DNA of 64,000 nucleotides from Pseudomonadota bacterium (GTDB lineage Bacteria; Pseudomonadota; Gammaproteobacteria; Burkholderiales; Burkholderiaceae_E). The stretch's first letter is position 1; each line of letters begins with the position of its first letter. Under the pieces are notes generated by a model. The model worked only from the letters and a program-made list of their open reading frames with translations. It was not told the origin of the DNA and ran no database searches. The translations under genes were made by a program, and so were the position numbers. This document shows, piece after piece, positions 60,147 to 64,000 of the stretch. The stretch is taken from assembly GCA_023389055.1 (NCBI GenBank), contig JAEWFA010000065.1, forward strand, positions 124,001 to 188,000, in the 5' to 3' direction.

Positions 60147-62054
60147 ATGCGAAAGGAACTCATTTTCGGCGTCTCGATCCTCGGGCTGATCGTGCTCGCC
60201 GTACTCGTGCTCACGCCGTGGTCGACGCTCACCAGCGGACACCTCGGCTTGCTGATGCTCGCGCTGATCGTCGCGGCGATCATGCTCGGATTCCCCACGG
60301 CGTTCACGCTGATGGGGATGGGCGTGATGTTCGCGTTCTTCGCCTACATGGATCGAACCGGCAGCACCGAGCAGGCGATACAGCAGACGCTCGACCTGAT
60401 GGTCCAGCGCACTTACGCGGTGATGGCCAACGACGTGCTGATCGCGGTGCCGTTGTTCGTGTTCATGGGCTATCTGGTCGAACGCGCGAACCTGATCGAG
60501 CGGCTGTTCAAGTCGTTGCACCTGGCGATGGCGCGCCTGCCGGGCTCGCTCGCGGTGGCGACGATCTTCACCTGCGCGGTGTTCGCCACCGCCACCGGGA
60601 TCGTCGGCGCGGTGGTCACGCTGATGGGGCTGCTTGCGCTGCCGGCGATGCTCAAGGCAGGCTACGACACGCGCGTGTCGGCCGGTTCGATCACCGCAGG
60701 CGGCTGCCTGGGCATCCTGATCCCGCCGTCGGTGCTGCTGATCGTCTACGGCGCAACCGCGGGCGTGTCGGTCGTGCAGCTGTACGCCGGCGCGTTCTTC
60801 CCCGGCATCATGCTCGCCGGGCTGTACATCCTGTACGTCATCATTCTGGCGAAGCTCAAGCCGCACCTGATGCCGCCGCTGCCCGAGGAGGCGCGGCACG
60901 TGCCGCTTTCGGCGCCGGTTGCGCATCTGCGGGATCGCTTCGGCAATCGCGCACTGCCCGCGATCGTGCGCGCGATGAAGGGCTCGCGTAACGCCGAGTT
61001 GCCGATGTGGACGCTCGTGCGGCAGCTCTTCATCACGCTGCTGCCGGCGATCACGCTGCTCGTGATGCTCGCGCTCGCGTGGCAATCGGTCACCGCGCCG
61101 AAAGTCGAGTTCGACACCAGCGGCCTGCAGGAGTTGGGCAGCTATTCGACGTCGGACAACGCGCTCCAGGGCGGGCTCGCCGAACCGGGTGACGGGCTTT
61201 CCGAGCCGCCCGGAGCGGCGACGGCGTCCGGCGCCGAGCCCGATGCGAGCGCGTCGGTCGACGAATCGGCCGCCGAAGCGAAGGACGGCACGAAGCTGCG
61301 CGAAGTGCCGATCTGGTTCTGGACGATGGCCGGGCTGGGTGCGCTGCTGCTCTTCGCGTACTACCTGATGCTCAGCTTTGCGCGGCTCGAAGTCTTCCGC
61401 ATGCTGCTGTCGTCGTTCTTCCCGCTCGCCACGTTGATCGTCGCAGTGCTCGGGTCGATCGTCTTCGGTCTGGCCACGCCGAGCGAGGCCGCCGCCGTCG
61501 GCTCCTTCGGTGGCTTCCTGCTCGCGATCGCCTACCGCCAGTTGAACATGGACGTCATGAAGGAGTCCGTGTTCCTCACCGCGAAGACGTCGGCCATGGT
61601 GTGCTGGCTGTTCGTCGGCTCGTCGATCTTCTCGGCGGCCTTCGCGCTGCTGGGCGGCCAGGAGCTGATCGAGCAGTGGGTGCTGTCGCTGGGGCTGTCG
61701 AAGTTGCAGTTCCTGCTGCTCGCGCAGGTGATCATCTTCCTGCTCGGCTGGCCGCTCGAGTGGACCGAGATCATCGTCATCTTCATGCCGATCTTCATTC
61801 CGCTCGTTGCGCATTTCGACGTCGATCCGCTGTTCTTCGGACTGCTCGTCGCGCTGAACCTGCAGACCGCATTCCTGTCGCCGCCGGTGGCGATGGCCGC
61901 GTTCTACCTGAAGGGCGTCGCGCCGCCGCACGTCACGCTCGGGCAGATCTTCATGGGAATGATGCCGTTCATGGGCCTGCAGATCCTCGCGATCTTCCTG
62001 CTCTACATGTTCCCGGGGATGGGGCTGTGGCTGCCGGAGGTGTTGTATCGGTGA
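60147..62054 (+). CDS. TRAP transporter large permease subunit (DctM family), long form
   Basis: A 635-residue sodium-coupled permease. Typical DctM proteins have about 430 residues; this one belongs to the long type with extra central helices. Motifs: GFPTAFTLMGMGVMFAF, VLIAVPLFVFMGYLVERANL, ATGIVGAVVTLMGLLALPAMLKAGYDTRVSAGSITAGGCLGILIPPSVLLIVYGA. A non-membrane insert (GLAEPGDGLSEPPGAATASG ... SASVDESAAEAKD) of about 60 residues sits between two added helices. The end repeats the fold (GWPLEWTEIIVIFMPIFIPLV). Substrate unknown. Confidence 0.92.
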   Translation: MRKELIFGVSILGLIVLAVLVLTPWSTLTSGHLGLLMLALIVAAIMLGFPTAFTLMGMGVMFAFFAYMDRTGSTEQAIQQTLDLMVQRTYAVMANDVLIAVPLFVFMGYLVERANLIERLFKSLHLAMARLPGSLAVATIFTCAVFATATGIVGAVVTLMGLLALPAMLKAGYDTRVSAGSITAGGCLGILIPPSVLLIVYGATAGVSVVQLYAGAFFPGIMLAGLYILYVIILAKLKPHLMPPLPEEARHVPLSAPVAHLRDRFGNRALPAIVRAMKGSRNAELPMWTLVRQLFITLLPAITLLVMLALAWQSVTAPKVEFDTSGLQELGSYSTSDNALQGGLAEPGDGLSEPPGAATASGAEPDASASVDESAAEAKDGTKLREVPIWFWTMAGLGALLLFAYYLMLSFARLEVFRMLLSSFFPLATLIVAVLGSIVFGLATPSEAAAVGSFGGFLLAIAYRQLNMDVMKESVFLTAKTSAMVCWLFVGSSIFSAAFALLGGQELIEQWVLSLGLSKLQFLLLAQVIIFLLGWPLEWTEIIVIFMPIFIPLVAHFDVDPLFFGLLVALNLQTAFLSPPVAMAAFYLKGVAPPHVTLGQIFMGMMPFMGLQILAIFLLYMFPGMGLWLPEVLYR

Positions 62055-62474
62055 TCGCGGGCCGCGGGCGGGGAGCGACGGCCCGCGAGGAGCGACAGCG
62101 GGGCCCGCGGCGCTGGCCACGTTTGCCGTGGGCCAGAACACACGGCGCGCAGATGACGTCGTCGTTTTGCTGCGAAGCGCAGCGTTTTCCCTCTGACAAT
62201 CATTTCCACAGCTGAAAACGCTGCGCTTCGCAGCGTCCTGCGTGTGAGCCCTCCCTCGGACGAGCCGGCGCACCTCCGCAGACTTGTGCACCGGCGGGGC
62301 GCGAGCCACGCCGACGCCTCGGTGTTCCCGCCTGGCGAGTTCTTTTGTGCGAATCGCCGCGGCAACCGGAGCGCGTCAACGGATCCTCGAAGTTCCGCGC
62401 CGTTGCGCCCGCCCCCGCGCCCCGACCGCAGCTACCATCGCACCGACTTCTGCTTCCCCCCGAAATGCCCGCCC
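62055..62474. other. Gene-poor stretch with a nested inverted repeat
   Basis: I see no gene in these 420 bases. The main structure is the large inverted repeat at 62169-62234, described separately. The remaining part is GC-rich with no clear promoter; the amidase start at 62475 lacks a strong ribosome site. Confidence 0.6.
62169..62234. repeat. 21-bp inverted repeat whose arms are themselves palindromic
   Basis: Arms at 62169-62189 and 62214-62234 are perfectly complementary over 21 bases around a 24-base AT-richer loop (62190-62213). Each arm contains GCTGCG-AAG-CGCAGC, itself an inverted repeat, so the DNA or RNA could fold as one long stem or two small hairpins. The TTTTC/GAAAA ends would also give both strands a terminator-like T-run. 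It may act as a bidirectional terminator or a REP-like element. Confidence 0.75.
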
Positions 62475-63839
62475 ATGCCTGATGACCCCACCGCGCTCTG
62501 CGCCGTCGACGCCGCCCGCGCCATGCGGGAACGCCGCCTCGGTTGCCTGGACTACACGCGCTCCCTGCTGCGGTTGATCGATGCGCGCGAGCCACAGGTC
62601 CAGGCCTGGGAACATCTCGACCGCCCACAGGCACTCGCCGACGCGCACGCAATCGACGAAGCCATCGCCCGCAACGACGCTTCCGGCGCCCTGCTCGGCG
62701 TGCCGGTCGGCATCAAGGACATCATCGACGTGCGCGGAATGCCTACCGCCGACGGCACCGTGCTGCACGCGGGGCGCATCGCCGACGCTGACGCAGCGCT
62801 CGTGCGCGCGATGCGCAGGGCGGGCGCCTGGCCGATCGGCAAGACAGTGACCACCGAACTCGCCACTTACGCGCCGGGCAAGACGCGCAACCCGCACGAC
62901 ATCGAACACACGCCAGGGGGTTCGTCCAGCGGCTCGGCTGCCGCAGTGGCGTGCGGAATGGTGCCGTTGGCGATCGGCACGCAGACGAACGGTTCGGTGA
63001 TCCGCCCCGCTTCCTTCTGCGGCGTCGTCGGCTACAAGCCGAGCTTCGGTCGCATTGCGCGCGCAGGCGTGCTGCGCCAGTCGCCGATGCTCGACCAGAT
63101 GGGCGTCTTCGCGCGCAACGTCGAAGACGCTGCGACGCTGGCTCAAGCGCTGTTCGGACCCGACCCGGCCGACCCCGCGACTGCGCTGTCGCCGATGCCG
63201 CCGCTGGCTGCGATCGCCGTGCAGCCGCCGCCGACCCCGCTGCGACTTGCATGGGCTCGCACTCCCTGGTGGGAGCGCGTCGCGCCCGACGCGCGGGCCG
63301 CGTTCGAGCAATGGGTCGAGACGTTCCGTGACGAGACGCAAGCGCTCGACGCCGGAATCGAGCCGATCGATCTTCCCGCCGAGGCCGAACACGCCGTCGC
63401 CTGGTTGCGCACCTTGATGGAGGCGGATATCGCCGCTTCGTACGAGCGTGAATACGATACCGGTCGCGCGCAACTGTCCGAATCGCTGCAACGGCAGATC
63501 GAGCGCGGCCGCGCAATAACGGCCGTCGACTATCGCAAGGCGATCGAGAACCGCGATCGGGTCGCCGCCGCGCTCGATCCGTTCTTCGAACGCTTCGATG
63601 CAATCGCCTGCCCCGCGACGCTCGGCACCGCCCCGCTCGTCTGCCAGGGCACCGGCGATCCGCTGATGTGCACGTTGTGGACCTACGTCGGCGCGCCGGC
63701 GATCAGTCTGCCGTTGCTGCGCGGCGCGAACCGGCTTCCGCTCGGCGTGCAGCTGGTCGCGCGTCACGGTGACGACGCGCGGCTGCTGCGCACTGCGCGC
63801 GCGATCATGCGCAGGGCGATCGACCACGATCGCGGATGA
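62475..63839 (+). CDS. Amidase signature family protein
   Basis: A 454-residue Ser-cisSer-Lys amidase. Catalytic Lys81 is in VGIKDIIDV, the cis-Ser150 in TPGGSSSGSAAAVACG, and the nucleophile Ser174 in IGTQTNGSVIRPASFCGVVGYKPS. The fold and length match amidases related to GatA and aryl-acyl amidases; the true substrate cannot be told. ATG at 62475 begins MPDDPTALCAVDAARAMRE. Its tail ARAIMRRAIDHDRG is shared by allophanate/indoleacetamide-type enzymes. It precedes the partial gene at 63858 by 18 bp and may share an operon with it. Confidence 0.9.
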   Translation: MPDDPTALCAVDAARAMRERRLGCLDYTRSLLRLIDAREPQVQAWEHLDRPQALADAHAIDEAIARNDASGALLGVPVGIKDIIDVRGMPTADGTVLHAGRIADADAALVRAMRRAGAWPIGKTVTTELATYAPGKTRNPHDIEHTPGGSSSGSAAAVACGMVPLAIGTQTNGSVIRPASFCGVVGYKPSFGRIARAGVLRQSPMLDQMGVFARNVEDAATLAQALFGPDPADPATALSPMPPLAAIAVQPPPTPLRLAWARTPWWERVAPDARAAFEQWVETFRDETQALDAGIEPIDLPAEAEHAVAWLRTLMEADIAASYEREYDTGRAQLSESLQRQIERGRAITAVDYRKAIENRDRVAAALDPFFERFDAIACPATLGTAPLVCQGTGDPLMCTLWTYVGAPAISLPLLRGANRLPLGVQLVARHGDDARLLRTARAIMRRAIDHDRG

Positions 63840-63857
63840 GCGGGTACCATCGCCGAA

Positions 63858-64000
63858 ATGAGCTCGATCGACACGCTGCTGAGAAGAATCGCTTCGGCCG
63901 GTGAGCCGGCGCCGCTCTCCGGCGCAATCGTCTTCATCAAGACGCGCATCGGCCGGGAGGAGTCGCGACGCGCCGAGGCGTCGATTCCGCGTCGCCTGCG
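63858..64000 (+). CDS. Hypothetical protein, 5' part only
   Basis: The window ends 47 complete codons into an open frame starting at ATG 63858. The visible part reads MSSIDTLLRRIASAGEPAPL, then a hydrophobic strand SGAIVFIKTRIGREESRR and a basic segment. I do not recognise a family. It lies 18 bp after the amidase stop, so it is probably co-transcribed with it. Confidence 0.5.
   Translation, partial: MSSIDTLLRRIASAGEPAPLSGAIVFIKTRIGREESRRAEASIPRRL

Noticed and set aside
59286..62309. A 1007-codon minus-strand open frame opposite the TRAP genes
   Set aside because: It spans three separate well-supported genes and intergenic DNA and has no recognisable features beyond His/Arg/Asp repeats.

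Overview
The window looks like a chromosomal segment of a high-GC betaproteobacterium, most likely Burkholderiales. This rests on the very high GC content and GC-rich third codon positions. It also rests on the block dprA / LysM protein / def-fmt-htpX-rsmB-DUF4390-NtrY-NtrX-TrkA, an order I associate with that group, and on the gentisate and TRAP transport genes. I saw no rRNA, tRNA, CRISPR array, prophage or insertion sequence. Nearly every base is accounted for by protein genes. The only gene-poor stretches over 300 bases are 20036-20457 and 62055-62474.

Left part (1-10.5 kb): signalling and small enzymes. There is a response regulator cut by the left edge, a GNAT acetyltransferase overlapping an MFS transporter, a Mut7-C RNase-like protein, a shortened VOC protein, and a SARP-type regulator (BTAD, TolB-like and TPR regions) facing a methyltransferase. 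A two-component cluster follows: an OmpR-type regulator diverges from a receiver-like protein that lacks the Mg-binding acidic pair, which is itself translationally coupled to a triple-PAS hybrid histidine kinase.

Centre left (10.6-25.3 kb): two DUF2917 paralogues flank a DUF937 protein, and the second is coupled by ATGA to a MexEF/OprN-like RND efflux operon. Facing this operon is a minus-strand operon (20035 to 17809) of a RibD-type reductase, a GFA protein, a gamma-glutamylcyclotransferase, a PaiB fragment, a VOC protein and a DUF1772 fragment. Three of these six genes look internally deleted or truncated. Then come a TetR regulator, a GST, MetY, a Tat-exported methyltransferase and a formate/nitrite-type channel.

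Centre (25.4-36 kb): an MdtABC-like RND operon on the minus strand. Its last reading frame joins the RND pump to the outer-membrane efflux lipoprotein without a stop codon, leaving a perfect lipobox in the middle of a 1493-residue frame. An acyl-CoA synthetase-like ligase diverges from it.

Right part (36-64 kb): dienelactone hydrolase, a CnoX-like thioredoxin and a glycine-zipper lipoprotein; an HNH nuclease; a ChaC-like enzyme; and a gentisate-pathway operon (MarR, 3-hydroxybenzoate 6-hydroxylase-like, gentisate dioxygenase, fumarylpyruvate hydrolase). These are followed by topB, dprA, a LysM protein, the def-fmt-htpX-rsmB-DUF4390-NtrY-NtrX-TrkA block, a TRAP transporter operon with a terminator between its binding-protein and membrane genes, an amidase, and the start of an unknown gene cut by the right edge.
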